Origin: an uncultured Rhodopila sp.
GTDB taxonomy: Bacteria > Pseudomonadota > Alphaproteobacteria > Acetobacterales > Acetobacteraceae
Reading direction: 5' to 3'
DNA length: 64,000 bases
Assembly: GCA_903932145.1 (NCBI GenBank)
Contig: CAIZFE010000055.1
Location: forward strand, 92,743-156,742
The notes under the pieces are model-generated. The model worked only from the letters and a program-made list of their open reading frames with translations, did not search any database and had not been told where the DNA came from. This document shows, piece by piece, positions 27,905 through 36,580 of the stretch; the first letter of the stretch is position 1, and every line of letters begins with the position of its first letter. The translations under genes and the position numbers were made by a program.

Positions 27905-27970
27905 CTAGGCCGCCGGGAAATACCGACGGTACCAAAATCGCGAGGCGGGACGAACTATTGCCATAGCCAT
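27905..27970 (-). CDS. Aromatic amino acid leader peptide (attenuation)
   Basis: 21 codons and a TAG stop. The second half reads RFWYRRYF: Phe, Trp, Tyr, Tyr and Phe within eight codons. The bases coding its last residues (CCG GCG GCC) contain GGCGGC, the exact complement of GCCGCC in the 5-prime arm of the terminator downstream. A ribosome stalled at the aromatic codons would leave that stretch free to pair and block the terminator. A ribosome reaching the stop would cover it. The ribosome-binding site is poor (GGCGGA), and a second ATG lies at 27964. A TTGCAT...TATACG promoter-like pair sits just before the ATG, but would leave almost no leader. Confidence 0.72.
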   Translation of the reverse strand: MAMAIVRPASRFWYRRYFPAA

Positions 27971-28044
27971 CGTATAATCCGCCGTCCGAACCCAATGCAA
28001 GAGGCCGCGTCGCTTGAGCCCCGGGTCCGTACCGGCTAGACAGA

Positions 28045-28076
28045 TCACGGAAACAGAAGCCGCCCGAATGGGCAGC
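28045..28076 (-). other. Second, imperfect copy of the terminator-like hairpin
   Basis: GCTGCCC-ATTC-GGGCGGC, followed by TTCTGTTTCC on the minus strand, resembles the attenuator terminator in sequence and surroundings (GAAGCCGCC...). It lies between the leader peptide and the divergent livH start. Possibly a duplicated relic; no gene precedes it on that strand. Confidence 0.35.
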
Positions 28077-28098
28077 CGGTTCAGGGGGCAGCGGAAAC

Positions 28099-29055
28099 GT
28101 GGATCTAGAGGTTCTCATTGAGAACGTGTTGAACGCGCTTGCCGCGGGAATCACGATCGGCTGTATCTACGGTTTGATGTGCATCGGCCTCGGGCTGATC
28201 TTCGGCATCATGAAAATCGTCAACTTCGCCCAGGGCGAACTGCTCATGCTCGGCATGTTCTCCAGCCTGTATCTGGTGACCGGCGGCGGCATCCTGGCCT
28301 TCATGGGACCCTATATCGGCCCCTTCGTCGGCGCTTTGTTGGCCGGTCCGATCGTCTTCGCCGGCGGGTGCCTGCTGCACAAATTCCTGATTGCCCGAGT
28401 CTCCGGCCTGCGCACCGCCGGATCGCTGGATGAGGGCCATTTCGGCCAGTTGATCGTCACGCTCGGCATCTCGCTGATCCTGCAGAACGGTGGCCTGATC
28501 CTGTTCGGCTCCAGCCCGATGACCGTTCGCACCCCGCTGGCCTCCAGCGCGATCGAGGTCGGCCCGATCTACGGCGATGCCACGGTGTTTCTGAACAAAG
28601 CCCGCATGATCTCGTGCGCCATCGCCATCATCGTCGCGGTCAGCCTGTATCTGGTGCTGGAATACACACGGATGGGCAAGGCGCTAAGAGCCGCCGCCGA
28701 TAACCCGACCGCCGCGACCTACATGGGTATCGACACCGACAAGGTCTATCGGCTGGCGTTCGGCCTGGGCTGCGGCATCACCGCCATCGCCGGCGGCCTG
28801 ATGGCGACGTATCTGTCATTCGGCCCGTTCGTCGGCCTCGACTACGTCATCATCATGTATTCCGGCGTCGTGCTGGGCGGCATGGGCAGCATCCTGGGCG
28901 CGTTCTGGGGAGGCCTGACGGTCGGCTTCGTGCAACAATGTTCGGCCCTGATCCTGCCGCCGCAACTGCAGAACGCGGCGATCTTCGTCGTCTTCCTGCT
29001 CATCGTCCTGCTGCGTCCCCAAGGCCTGTTCGGCCGTTCGGCGGAGCGCGCCTGA
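28099..29055 (+). CDS. Branched-chain amino acid type ABC permease, LivH-like
   Basis: 318 residues from a GTG with AGGGGG upstream. Multi-spanning permease with the typical GITIGCIYGLMCIGLGLIFGIMKIVNFAQGELLMLG start, GKALRAAADNPTAATYMGID coupling loop (EAA-like) and GMGSILGAFWGGLTVGF. First gene of the livH-livMG-livF-binding-protein operon. The substrate may be a branched-chain amino acid, amide or aromatic acid. Confidence 0.92.
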   Translation: MDLEVLIENVLNALAAGITIGCIYGLMCIGLGLIFGIMKIVNFAQGELLMLGMFSSLYLVTGGGILAFMGPYIGPFVGALLAGPIVFAGGCLLHKFLIARVSGLRTAGSLDEGHFGQLIVTLGISLILQNGGLILFGSSPMTVRTPLASSAIEVGPIYGDATVFLNKARMISCAIAIIVAVSLYLVLEYTRMGKALRAAADNPTAATYMGIDTDKVYRLAFGLGCGITAIAGGLMATYLSFGPFVGLDYVIIMYSGVVLGGMGSILGAFWGGLTVGFVQQCSALILPPQLQNAAIFVVFLLIVLLRPQGLFGRSAERA

Positions 29056-30821
29056 TGCGCTACGGTTCCGCCCCCAGACTGAAGAAAGATCTGATCACAC
29101 TCGGGATCGTGTCGGTCGCGTACCTCGCGGCATCGGCGTTCGTCAGCAACAGCTATTACCAGTTGATCATGACGCTGGTGCCGATCTGGGCCTTGTTCGG
29201 CGTGTCCTGGAACATCCTGTCCGGTTACGGAGGACAGTTGTCGTTCGGCCATGCGTCGTTCTTCGGCATCGGCGCCTACGTCGTGACGTTGGCGCTGGTT
29301 TACTGGAACCTGACACCCTGGTTCGGCATCCCACTCGGCATGATCGTCGCCGCGGGAGCCGCCATTCTGATTGGCCTGCCGACGTTTCGTCTGAAAGGCC
29401 ATTACTTCGCGCTGTCGATGCTCGCCTACCCGCTGGCGATCCTGTATTTCCTGCAATATCTGGGCTTCCAGGAGATGTCGCTGCCGATGCACCGGGAAAA
29501 CCCGGCGGCGTTCCTGGAATTCACCAATCCGCACTATTACACGCTGGTCGGCGTGGTGCTGCTGATCCTCGGCGTCTTCGTCTCCATGCTGGTGGAGAAT
29601 TCCCGCTTCGGGCTGGCCCTCTTGTCGATTCGCCAGAACGAGCTGGCAGCCGAGGCAGCCGGCATCGACACCAAACTGTGGAAGATGCGCGCGCTGGTCG
29701 TCTCGGGAATGCTGGCCGCGGCGGCGGGCGGTTTCTACGCCTGCGTGCTGCTCGTCGTAACGCCCGATTCGGTGTTCGGTATGCTGGTCTCCGCCCAGGC
29801 CGTCGTTGTGACTTTGTTCGGCGGTGTCGCCTCCATCTGGGGGCCGGTGATCGGTGCCGCGATCCTGGTGCCGCTGGCTGAATCGCTGAACGCCGAGCTG
29901 GGCAACATTTTGCCCGGCATTCAGGGCGTCGTGTACGGCGTGGCGATCATTGCCATCATGCTGGCCTCCCCCGACGGCCTGTTCTGGACCATCCGGGACA
30001 AATATTTCATTCCCAAACCCCCTGCCCCGCTACCGAGATCACTTGCCGCCAATGCCCCTTCCATCGCGCAGCCAGCCGCCGCCGGTTCGCTGCTGATGAA
30101 AGTCGAGGGTCTGTCGAAAACGTTTGGCGGCCTGCGCGCCGTCAGCGGTGTCACCTTCGACGTCCGAGCCGGAGAGATTTTGGGCATCATCGGACCCAAT
30201 GGCGCCGGCAAGACCACGTTGTTCAACCTGCTGAACGGCGTTCTCTCCGCCAACGAGGGCACCGCCGTGCTGGGTGGCCAATCCATGCTCGGCAAGAAGG
30301 TCCACGCGGTTGCCCGCATGGGCGTCGGCCGCACCTTCCAGGTCGTACGCAGTTTCCCCAGGTTGCCGCTGCTGGATAACGTCATCGTCGGGGCCTATGG
30401 CGCCGGCTTCACGGACACCGACGCGATCGCCTCCGCCGCGCACGCGCTGGAACGGGTCGGGTTATCGGATCAGGCCGGCACCCCCGCCGGGCAATTGACC
30501 AATAAGCAACTCCGGCTGATGGAACTGGCCCGAGCATTGGCCGGCGCCCCACGCGTTTTGCTGCTGGATGAAACACTGGCCGGGCTGGGTCGCGACGAAT
30601 GCGACGACGTGCTCGACGTGCTGCAAAGGCTAAGAACCGAGGGCACCACGGTCGTCATCATCGAGCACACCATGCACGCCATGATGCGCATCGCCGACCG
30701 CTTCGTGGTGTTGGATCACGGCCGGGTGCTGGCCAGCGGCCTGCCGCGAGATGTGGTGGAAAACCGTTCGGTGATCGAGGCGTATCTCGGTAAAAAATGG
30801 GCGGCGAAACAAGATGCTTGA
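29055..30821 (+). CDS. Fused LivM permease-LivG ATPase
   Basis: 588 residues. The first 315 or so form the LivM permease (YQLIMTLVPIWALFGVSWNILSGYGGQLSFGHASFFGIGAY; GLALLSIRQNELAAEAAGID). After a Pro/Ala linker comes an ABC ATPase with Walker A GPNGAGKTT. The signature is LTNKQLR instead of LSxGQ, and Walker B is LLLDETLAGL, with Thr where Pro is usual. A switch His (IEHTMH) is present. The ATG overlaps the livH stop by one base and the stop overlaps the livF start by 8 bases. The partner LivF keeps a canonical signature, so the pair would have unequal ATP sites. Confidence 0.92.
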   Translation: MRYGSAPRLKKDLITLGIVSVAYLAASAFVSNSYYQLIMTLVPIWALFGVSWNILSGYGGQLSFGHASFFGIGAYVVTLALVYWNLTPWFGIPLGMIVAAGAAILIGLPTFRLKGHYFALSMLAYPLAILYFLQYLGFQEMSLPMHRENPAAFLEFTNPHYYTLVGVVLLILGVFVSMLVENSRFGLALLSIRQNELAAEAAGIDTKLWKMRALVVSGMLAAAAGGFYACVLLVVTPDSVFGMLVSAQAVVVTLFGGVASIWGPVIGAAILVPLAESLNAELGNILPGIQGVVYGVAIIAIMLASPDGLFWTIRDKYFIPKPPAPLPRSLAANAPSIAQPAAAGSLLMKVEGLSKTFGGLRAVSGVTFDVRAGEILGIIGPNGAGKTTLFNLLNGVLSANEGTAVLGGQSMLGKKVHAVARMGVGRTFQVVRSFPRLPLLDNVIVGAYGAGFTDTDAIASAAHALERVGLSDQAGTPAGQLTNKQLRLMELARALAGAPRVLLLDETLAGLGRDECDDVLDVLQRLRTEGTTVVIIEHTMHAMMRIADRFVVLDHGRVLASGLPRDVVENRSVIEAYLGKKWAAKQDA

Positions 30822-31524
30822 GGTCACCAACCTATCGGTTTCGTACGGCGGCCTGCGCGCCCTGACAGATGTGACTCTGTCGGTCAAGGAAGGCCAGTTC
30901 GTCACGGTTGTCGGGCCGAACGGCGCCGGCAAAACGACCCTGTTCAAGACGATTTCGGGCATCGTCCCCGCCGCCTCGGGCCAAATCACCTTCATGGGTG
31001 AAAACCTGTTCGGCCTTCACCCGGCCAGACGGGCGCATCTCGGCATCGCCCATGTCCCCGAGGGCCGCCAAGTGTTCAAAACGCTGACGGTGCTGGAAAA
31101 CCTTGAGATGGGGGCTTACCCGCAGGCCGGACAAAGGGCATGGCATCACACGCTTGACCGCATCCACACGCTGTTCCCCATCCTCGCCGAACGCGCCACG
31201 CAATTGGCCGGCACGTTGTCGGGCGGCGAGCAGCAGATGGTCGCGATCGGCCGAGGCCTCGCCTGCGCGCCCCGCCTGCTGATGCTTGACGAACCCTCGA
31301 TGGGCCTGGCACCCGCCGTCGCGGACACCATTTTCGAACGGGTTTCACAGATCCACAAGGAAGACGGCGTCACCATCCTACTGGTGGAGCAACGTGTTGC
31401 CGAAGCGCTGGAACTGTCCGATCATGGCTACGTGCTGGAGACCGGCCGGATGGTGCTGGACGGGCCTTACGAAACCCTGTTGCAGGATGACAGGGTCAGG
31501 AAGTCGTATCTGGGGCTAAGCTAA
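30814..31524 (+). CDS. Branched-chain amino acid type ABC ATPase, LivF-like
   Basis: 236 residues. Walker A GPNGAGKTT, Q-loop region GIAHVPEGRQVF (LivF hallmark), signature LSGGEQQM, Walker B LLMLDEPSMGLAP and switch LLVEQR. Overlaps the fused livMG gene by 8 bases, so translation is coupled. Confidence 0.94.
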   Translation: MLEVTNLSVSYGGLRALTDVTLSVKEGQFVTVVGPNGAGKTTLFKTISGIVPAASGQITFMGENLFGLHPARRAHLGIAHVPEGRQVFKTLTVLENLEMGAYPQAGQRAWHHTLDRIHTLFPILAERATQLAGTLSGGEQQMVAIGRGLACAPRLLMLDEPSMGLAPAVADTIFERVSQIHKEDGVTILLVEQRVAEALELSDHGYVLETGRMVLDGPYETLLQDDRVRKSYLGLS

Positions 31525-31554
31525 ATCACTAATAAATCTGGGAAAAACGCTACC

Positions 31555-32796
31555 ATGACAGACCTGTCTCGCCGTTCCACCGTCGGCCTCGGCCTCGCCG
31601 CCGGAGCAGCCGCGCTCTCCAGCCGCCGCGCCAGGGCGCAAACGCCGTCCGAAGTCAAAATCGCCATGCTGGTGCCGCTGTCCGGCCCGTGGGCACGGCA
31701 GGGCATCCTGGAACAGATGGGCGCCCGCCTCGCGATCGAGGACATCAACGCGGCCGGCGGCATCAAGTCGATGGGCGGCGCCAGGATGAAGCTGATCGAA
31801 TACGACACCCAGGACAGTTCCGAAAAAGCCAAGGACGCCGCCCAGCGCATGGTTGCGCAAGAACCCGATCTTGTTGGTGGTTTCGGCTGCTGGTTGTCCA
31901 GCTTCACACTCGCCGCGACCGAGGTGACCGAACGCGTTTCCTTGCCCTGGCTGACGCTGTCCTACTCCGACGCGATCACCGGCCGCGGCTTCAAGCATGT
32001 GTTCCAGTCATCGCCCACCGCCGACAAGCAGGCGGATGAACTGCTGCCAATGATCGTCGAACTCGCGGGCCGGGCGCGGTCCGGATGGAAGCCGACGAAG
32101 TTTGCCTATATCGGGGACAACACTGCGTCGTCGGTCAGCTTCATGAAGTCAATCCGCGGTCCCGCCGCCGCGGCGCTGGGCCTGACGCTGGTCGCCGATG
32201 AGGTCTATACGCCGCCACTATCCGACGCCACGACGATGATCCAGCACATCCGTTCGACAAAGCCCGACTTCCTCGGGTTCCAATCGACCAATGTGCCCGA
32301 TGACAAGCTGCTGGTCGATAAATTCGCCGAATTCAATCTGAAGAGCGACAAGCTGCCGAAAATCGGCGGTGGCGGTCATTGGGCGGTGCCGGAACTGTTG
32401 AACGTCGCGGGTGCGGAAAATCTGGAAGGCATTCTCGTTGCTCTGGCAAACTGGCCTGGCAAGCGTCAGGCGGACCTGGAAAAGCGATTCATGGCGAAAA
32501 CCGGCGAGCCCTGGTTCGGTCACGATTCGATTTTTGCGTATGTCCACGTCATGATTCTGAAGGAGGCGCTGGAAAGAACCGGCGTCGCCGACCGGGTGAA
32601 GGTCAGCGAGGCGATCCACGCGCTTGATATGACCGACGGCCCGGCATTGTTCTTCCCCGACGGCACGTTGAAGTATGACGAAAAAGGCCGTCGCGTCGGC
32701 GCCAAGCTGTGCGTCGTGCAGTGGCGCAAGGGCAAGCCGGTGCCGGTGTATCCGCCCTCCATCGCCACCAGCGAAGTCATCTGGCCGAAGATCTGA
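31555..32796 (+). CDS. Periplasmic ligand-binding protein of the LivHMGF-type ABC transporter
   Basis: 413 residues. A twin-Arg motif (SRRSTVGLGLAAGAAAL) and cleavage after RARA suggest Tat export. Type I periplasmic binding fold: VKIAMLVPLSGPWARQG, AIEDINAAGGI, VGGFGCWLSSFTLAATEV, and C-terminal FAYVHVMILKEALERTG. It captures the ligand for the upstream permease-ATPases. 30 bases after livF, with a weak ribosome-binding site. Ligand not readable; aliphatic amides or branched-chain or aromatic acids are typical. Confidence 0.9.
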   Translation: MTDLSRRSTVGLGLAAGAAALSSRRARAQTPSEVKIAMLVPLSGPWARQGILEQMGARLAIEDINAAGGIKSMGGARMKLIEYDTQDSSEKAKDAAQRMVAQEPDLVGGFGCWLSSFTLAATEVTERVSLPWLTLSYSDAITGRGFKHVFQSSPTADKQADELLPMIVELAGRARSGWKPTKFAYIGDNTASSVSFMKSIRGPAAAALGLTLVADEVYTPPLSDATTMIQHIRSTKPDFLGFQSTNVPDDKLLVDKFAEFNLKSDKLPKIGGGGHWAVPELLNVAGAENLEGILVALANWPGKRQADLEKRFMAKTGEPWFGHDSIFAYVHVMILKEALERTGVADRVKVSEAIHALDMTDGPALFFPDGTLKYDEKGRRVGAKLCVVQWRKGKPVPVYPPSIATSEVIWPKI

Positions 32797-32798
32797 AC

Positions 32799-33719
32799 AT
32801 GCCGGCGGTCGCGGCCTTACTGAGCAGGCTGCGACTGCCGCTGATCGCGGCGCCGATGTTCCGGGTGTCAGGCGTAGACCTGGTGGTCGCCGCCTGCCGC
32901 AACGGGGTGATCGGGGCGTTTCCCACCGCCAATTGCCGGTCTGTCGAGGAACTCGATGCCTGGCTGACGGCGATCCGAGCGGTTGAGGCCGCGGCGCCGT
33001 GGTGCGCGAATTTAATCGTGCATCGGTCCAATCCCCGCATGCGGGACGATTTGTCCGTGCTGCTGCGGCACAAGCCGGAACTGGTCATTACCAGTGTCGG
33101 GTCACCCGCCGGGGTCGTGGCACCGCTGCATGACGCCGGGGCGCTGGTGTTCTCCGATGTCGCCTCCATCCGGCATGCCGAACGGGCTATTGAGGCCGGT
33201 GCTGATGGGCTGATCCTGTTGACCGCCGGCGCGGGCGGCCAGACCGGATGGCTGAACCCGTTCGCCTTCGTCCGCGCCGTGCGCCGTTTCTTCACCGGTC
33301 CATTGGTCCTGGCCGGAGGAATCGGGGACGGTCAGGCGCTGGTGGCGGCGCAGGCGTTGGGGTGCGACTTCGGTTACATGGGCACCCGCTTCATCGCCAC
33401 GACCGAGAGCATGGCCTCGCCAGAGTATAAGAAAATGCTGGTGGAGAGTAACGCCGACGATGTCCTTCTGACGCGCGCCTTCACCGGTTTACAGACGAAC
33501 ATGTTACGCCCGTCGATTGTTGCGGCCGGTCTCGACCCCGATGATCTGCCCGAGCGGGGTGGCATCGATGTGGCGGCGGACCTCGCTGCCGATCAACCCC
33601 GGCGGTGGCGTGATATCTGGAGTGCGGGACACAGTGTTTCTTCGGTTGACCAGGTCGTTTCGGTGGAAACGGTGATACAACGCGTCGCGACCGAGTATAG
33701 CGCCGCGCGGGCACGATAG
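32799..33719 (+). CDS. Nitronate monooxygenase-like flavoprotein
   Basis: 306 residues. TIM-barrel FMN enzyme of the NMO/2-nitropropane dioxygenase family: LPLIAAPMFRVSG, TSVGSP, DGLILLTAGAGGQTGW with the FMN-phosphate GGQ turn, VLAGGIGDGQALVAAQALGCDFGYMGTRF. It starts 2 bases after the binding-protein stop, so it is the last gene of the transport operon. That suggests it acts on the imported compound or a nitronate derived from it. The usual catalytic His is not obvious. Confidence 0.85.
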   Translation: MPAVAALLSRLRLPLIAAPMFRVSGVDLVVAACRNGVIGAFPTANCRSVEELDAWLTAIRAVEAAAPWCANLIVHRSNPRMRDDLSVLLRHKPELVITSVGSPAGVVAPLHDAGALVFSDVASIRHAERAIEAGADGLILLTAGAGGQTGWLNPFAFVRAVRRFFTGPLVLAGGIGDGQALVAAQALGCDFGYMGTRFIATTESMASPEYKKMLVESNADDVLLTRAFTGLQTNMLRPSIVAAGLDPDDLPERGGIDVAADLAADQPRRWRDIWSAGHSVSSVDQVVSVETVIQRVATEYSAARAR

Positions 33720-33880
33720 GCGCTGTTGACGGCGTGCATCGGCGGGTTGCTGTTAGGCGAGGGTTATCGCGACTTCACGCGGATCGGGCCAACGGCCGGT
33801 ACCCGCACTGCGATGGCAAAAATAGCACCCGGTCAGAATGCTGGCTGGCCCACCGGGTCCCGGCCCAATTCTATCGTGCC

Positions 33881-34105
33881 TGAAATGGAACACAGATAAG
33901 GACGGATAAGAACGGATAAAAACGGATGAGTCCCGACGTTGATGAAAAAATACCGGACATCGCAGGGTGTTATCGTCCGGTCGTTCATGATCCTGCTGTG
34001 CCCGCCGCTGACCTTCGGCAATGCCAGGCTGGATATCCGACGTCTGCCCTCACGATAATCCCATGCAATCCGTTCTTATCCGTCCTTATCTGTGTTCCCA
34101 TTTCA
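33881..34105. mobile_element. MITE-like element with about 38-bp terminal inverted repeats
   Basis: The left end begins TGAAATGG-AACACAGATAAGG and continues with GATAAGAACGGAT steps. The right end is its reverse complement over about 38 bases with a single one-base indel. Both ends are flanked by GCC, a possible 3-bp target duplication. The 150-bp interior has no gene. It fills most of the 650-bp gap between the transport operon and the ThDP enzyme; the rest of that gap shows nothing I can name. Confidence 0.6.
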
Positions 34106-34370
34106 GCCACCGGCTCAGGACGACTTTCAGAACAGGTTCTTAGCCCCCCTCTGCGAGAAGTCGAAACAACCACCACCAGCCGCCAGAGGTGCGACTTTTA
34201 GCCAATAGTTCGGATCATCGCAGTCCGGAGGCGTTGGGGCGGGATCCGAAGAACGCTCCGACCGAGACGCCAACCCCGTCTCTGGCCAAAACGCCACGGA
34301 CCAGATACAAAATCCCATACGCTCGGCCCTGCCAACCAGGCCCGGACCACGCCTGAGGGAGACCAACAGA

Positions 34371-35912
34371 ATGAACGGCGCTGAAAGCCTTGTGCACTCG
34401 CTGCTGAAAAGCGGCGTGACGACATGCTTCTCCAACCCTGGCACGTCGGAGATGCACTTCGTTGCCGCTCTCGACCGCGTCCCCGGCATGCACTGCGTGC
34501 TCGGCCTGTTCGAGGGCGTCGTCACCGGTGCCGCCGACGGCTACGCCCGCATGGCCGGCAAACCCGCCGCGACGCTACTGCATTGCGGTCCCGGCCTCGC
34601 GAACGGCCTCGCCAACCTGCACAACGCCCGCCGCGCCGCCACGCCGATCGTCAACATTGTTGGCGATCAGGCCACCTATCACCGCCCGCTGGACTCCCCG
34701 CTGACCGCTGATACCGAAGGCTTCGCGCGCGGCGTCTCCGGCTGGGTCCGCACCTCCATGCACGCCCATTCCGTCGGCGCCGACGCCGCCGCGGCTGTTC
34801 AGGCGTCGATGACGGCGCCCGGACAGGTCGCGACGCTGATCCTGCCGTCCGACGCATCCTGGGACGAAGGCGGCATCGTCGCTGAAGCGCTGCCCCGCCT
34901 GACAACACCTAGCGTATCGCCGAACCAGATCGACGAAGCCGCCGACGCGCTCCGCCGGGGCGGCGCCGGAATCGTTTTGCTGCTGGGTGGCATCGCCCTG
35001 CACGAAGAAGGACTGGAACTGGCGCACCGCATCCAGGCCGCCACCGGCTGCCGCGTCGTCGCTCAAGGGTCTAACGCCCGTATGGCACGCGGCCATGGCC
35101 GCCTGGCGATAGAACGCGTCCCTTACGTCGTCGATCAGGCCGTCAAGGCAATGGCCGGGACGCAACACCTGATCCTCGCCGGATCACGCAAACCCGTCAC
35201 GTTCTTTGCGTATCCGAATAAACCCCAAACCTCGATCCCCGACGACGCCCAAATTCACGTTCTTGCGAGACCGGAACAGGACATCGTTGAGGCCCTGCAT
35301 CGCCTCGTCGAAGCGCTGCACTGCCCGAAAGTCGCGGCACCCAACAACGGCTTCCGCCCCGAAATCGGTCGCGGCGCCCTGACGCCCGAGGCCGTGGCCG
35401 CCACGGTCGGCGCGTTGATGCCCGACAACGCGGTGATCGCCGATGAATCCGTCAGTTTCGGCCGCGGCTTCTTCGCCAACACCAAAGCCGGCCCGCATCA
35501 CGACTGGCTGAACGTCACGGGCGGCGCGATCGGCGGCGGCATGCCGATGGCCACCGGCGCCGCACTCGGCGCCCCCGGCCGGCGCGTCATCAACCTGCAG
35601 GCCGATGGGTCGGCGATGTACACGATGCAGGCGCTCTGGACCCAGGCGCGTGAGAAGCTCGACATCACCACCGTGCTGCTGTCGAACCGGAAATACCAGA
35701 TCCTGCTGGGCGAACTCGCGAATGTGGGCGCCAATCCCGGCCGTACCGCACTCGATATGATGGACATTGGCAATCCCGATATCCAATGGCCGAACCTGGC
35801 GAACTCATTGGGTGTCGAAGCGGCGCGCACCGACACCGCCGAGGGATTCGCCGACTTGCTCGCCCATTCGCTGAAGCGGTCCGGACCGTTCCTGATCGAA
35901 CTGCTGATCTGA
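34371..35912 (+). CDS. Thiamine diphosphate-dependent enzyme, acetolactate synthase/benzoylformate decarboxylase-like
   Basis: 513 residues with three ThDP-enzyme domains. Catalytic Glu in GLFEGVVTGAADGYARM, central domain (IVLLLGGIALHEEG), and the PP domain with GGAIGGGMPMATGAALG and the ThDP motif ADGSAMYTMQALWTQAREKLDIT...SNRKYQIL. Annotated relatives are called acetolactate synthase large subunit, but no ilvH lies nearby and the FAD-binding part is not evident. A 2-oxoacid decarboxylase or carboligase is as likely. ATG after GGGAG. Confidence 0.85.
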   Translation: MNGAESLVHSLLKSGVTTCFSNPGTSEMHFVAALDRVPGMHCVLGLFEGVVTGAADGYARMAGKPAATLLHCGPGLANGLANLHNARRAATPIVNIVGDQATYHRPLDSPLTADTEGFARGVSGWVRTSMHAHSVGADAAAAVQASMTAPGQVATLILPSDASWDEGGIVAEALPRLTTPSVSPNQIDEAADALRRGGAGIVLLLGGIALHEEGLELAHRIQAATGCRVVAQGSNARMARGHGRLAIERVPYVVDQAVKAMAGTQHLILAGSRKPVTFFAYPNKPQTSIPDDAQIHVLARPEQDIVEALHRLVEALHCPKVAAPNNGFRPEIGRGALTPEAVAATVGALMPDNAVIADESVSFGRGFFANTKAGPHHDWLNVTGGAIGGGMPMATGAALGAPGRRVINLQADGSAMYTMQALWTQAREKLDITTVLLSNRKYQILLGELANVGANPGRTALDMMDIGNPDIQWPNLANSLGVEAARTDTAEGFADLLAHSLKRSGPFLIELLI

Positions 35913-35971
35913 CGCCACCTGACCATTGCAACGAAGATATGGCGCCAGAAAAATACGGGAAAAATGACCGC

Positions 35972-36000
35972 TTGACCGTAGCGACAGCCGTGCGTACATC
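35972..36000 (+). promoter_or_regulatory. Candidate promoter of the BrnA-like gene
   Basis: TTGACC and TACATC separated by exactly 17 bases, about 74 bases before the ATG at 36074. A good sigma70-like match in the short gap after the ThDP gene. Confidence 0.5.
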
Positions 36001-36073
36001 GCGGTTCGGTGCAAATTTCGTTGCGCTTAACCGAACCAGGAACCAACCGGGTTCGACCAATGGGAGGACCAAG

Positions 36074-36445
36074 ATGGCCAAAGCCAAACGTACCGCCGAC
36101 TCTAAAGCGCCCACGGCAAAGCCCCGCAAGGTAACGGCCGGGAAGTCATCGCCTCGCTCCAAGGCCGCCAAGGCGACGCCCGCACAAGCCGAACCGGCGC
36201 GCTCTGGCTGGGCAACCGATCTTGTATTCGATGTGCGGGAACCCAAGCTGGCGGTCAGTTTACGCCTGGATGCGGACGTCCTGCGCTACTTCCGCGACCT
36301 CGGCGCCGGCTACCAGACGCGGATCAACGAAGTGTTGAAAGCGTTCATGCACGCACGTGGCGGTTCGGAACCGGTCAACCACCCGGCTGCCGGCGCACGC
36401 GCCAGCCGCGCAACCAGCGGCAACGGCAAGCGCGCCGTTCGGTAA
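36074..36445 (+). CDS. BrnA-like antitoxin-domain protein without partner
   Basis: 123 residues. The first 45 are a Lys/Ala/Pro-rich basic tail like those of histone-like proteins. The rest has the BrnA pattern VSLRLDADVLRYFRDLGAGYQTRINEVLKAFM, a ribbon-helix-helix dimer that normally represses and neutralises BrnT. No BrnT-type toxin lies on either side. It may act as a stand-alone DNA-binding protein. ATG after GGGAGG. Confidence 0.75.
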   Translation: MAKAKRTADSKAPTAKPRKVTAGKSSPRSKAAKATPAQAEPARSGWATDLVFDVREPKLAVSLRLDADVLRYFRDLGAGYQTRINEVLKAFMHARGGSEPVNHPAAGARASRATSGNGKRAVR

Positions 36446-36501
36446 GCGTTCATGCGGGCGTTGGCGAACGCCCGCATTTGAGGCCGGCTGTCGCTCCTCA
36501 T

Positions 36502-36580
36502 CGTCATGGCCCGGCTTGGCCGGGCCACCTATCGCCGCACCGCCAGGGCATCGGTGGCCCGGACAAGCCGGGCCATGACG
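36502..36580. repeat. 79-bp palindromic repeat, copy 3
   Basis: Full-length copy with the loop region most diverged. It lies between convergent genes in the 386-base gap 36446-36831. The gap also holds an inverted TGATACCAACC motif near 36612 and an AT-rich stretch near 36785, and no gene. Confidence 0.85.

Noticed and set aside
27961..28020. tRNA-like GGGTTCGG motif on the minus strand
   Set aside because: The stem pairings of a tRNA cannot be formed around it; the region is better explained by the aromatic leader peptide and its promoter.
34127..34525. Minus-strand 132-codon frame before the ThDP gene
   Set aside because: It overlaps the real start of the ThDP gene and has no ribosome-binding site or family pattern.
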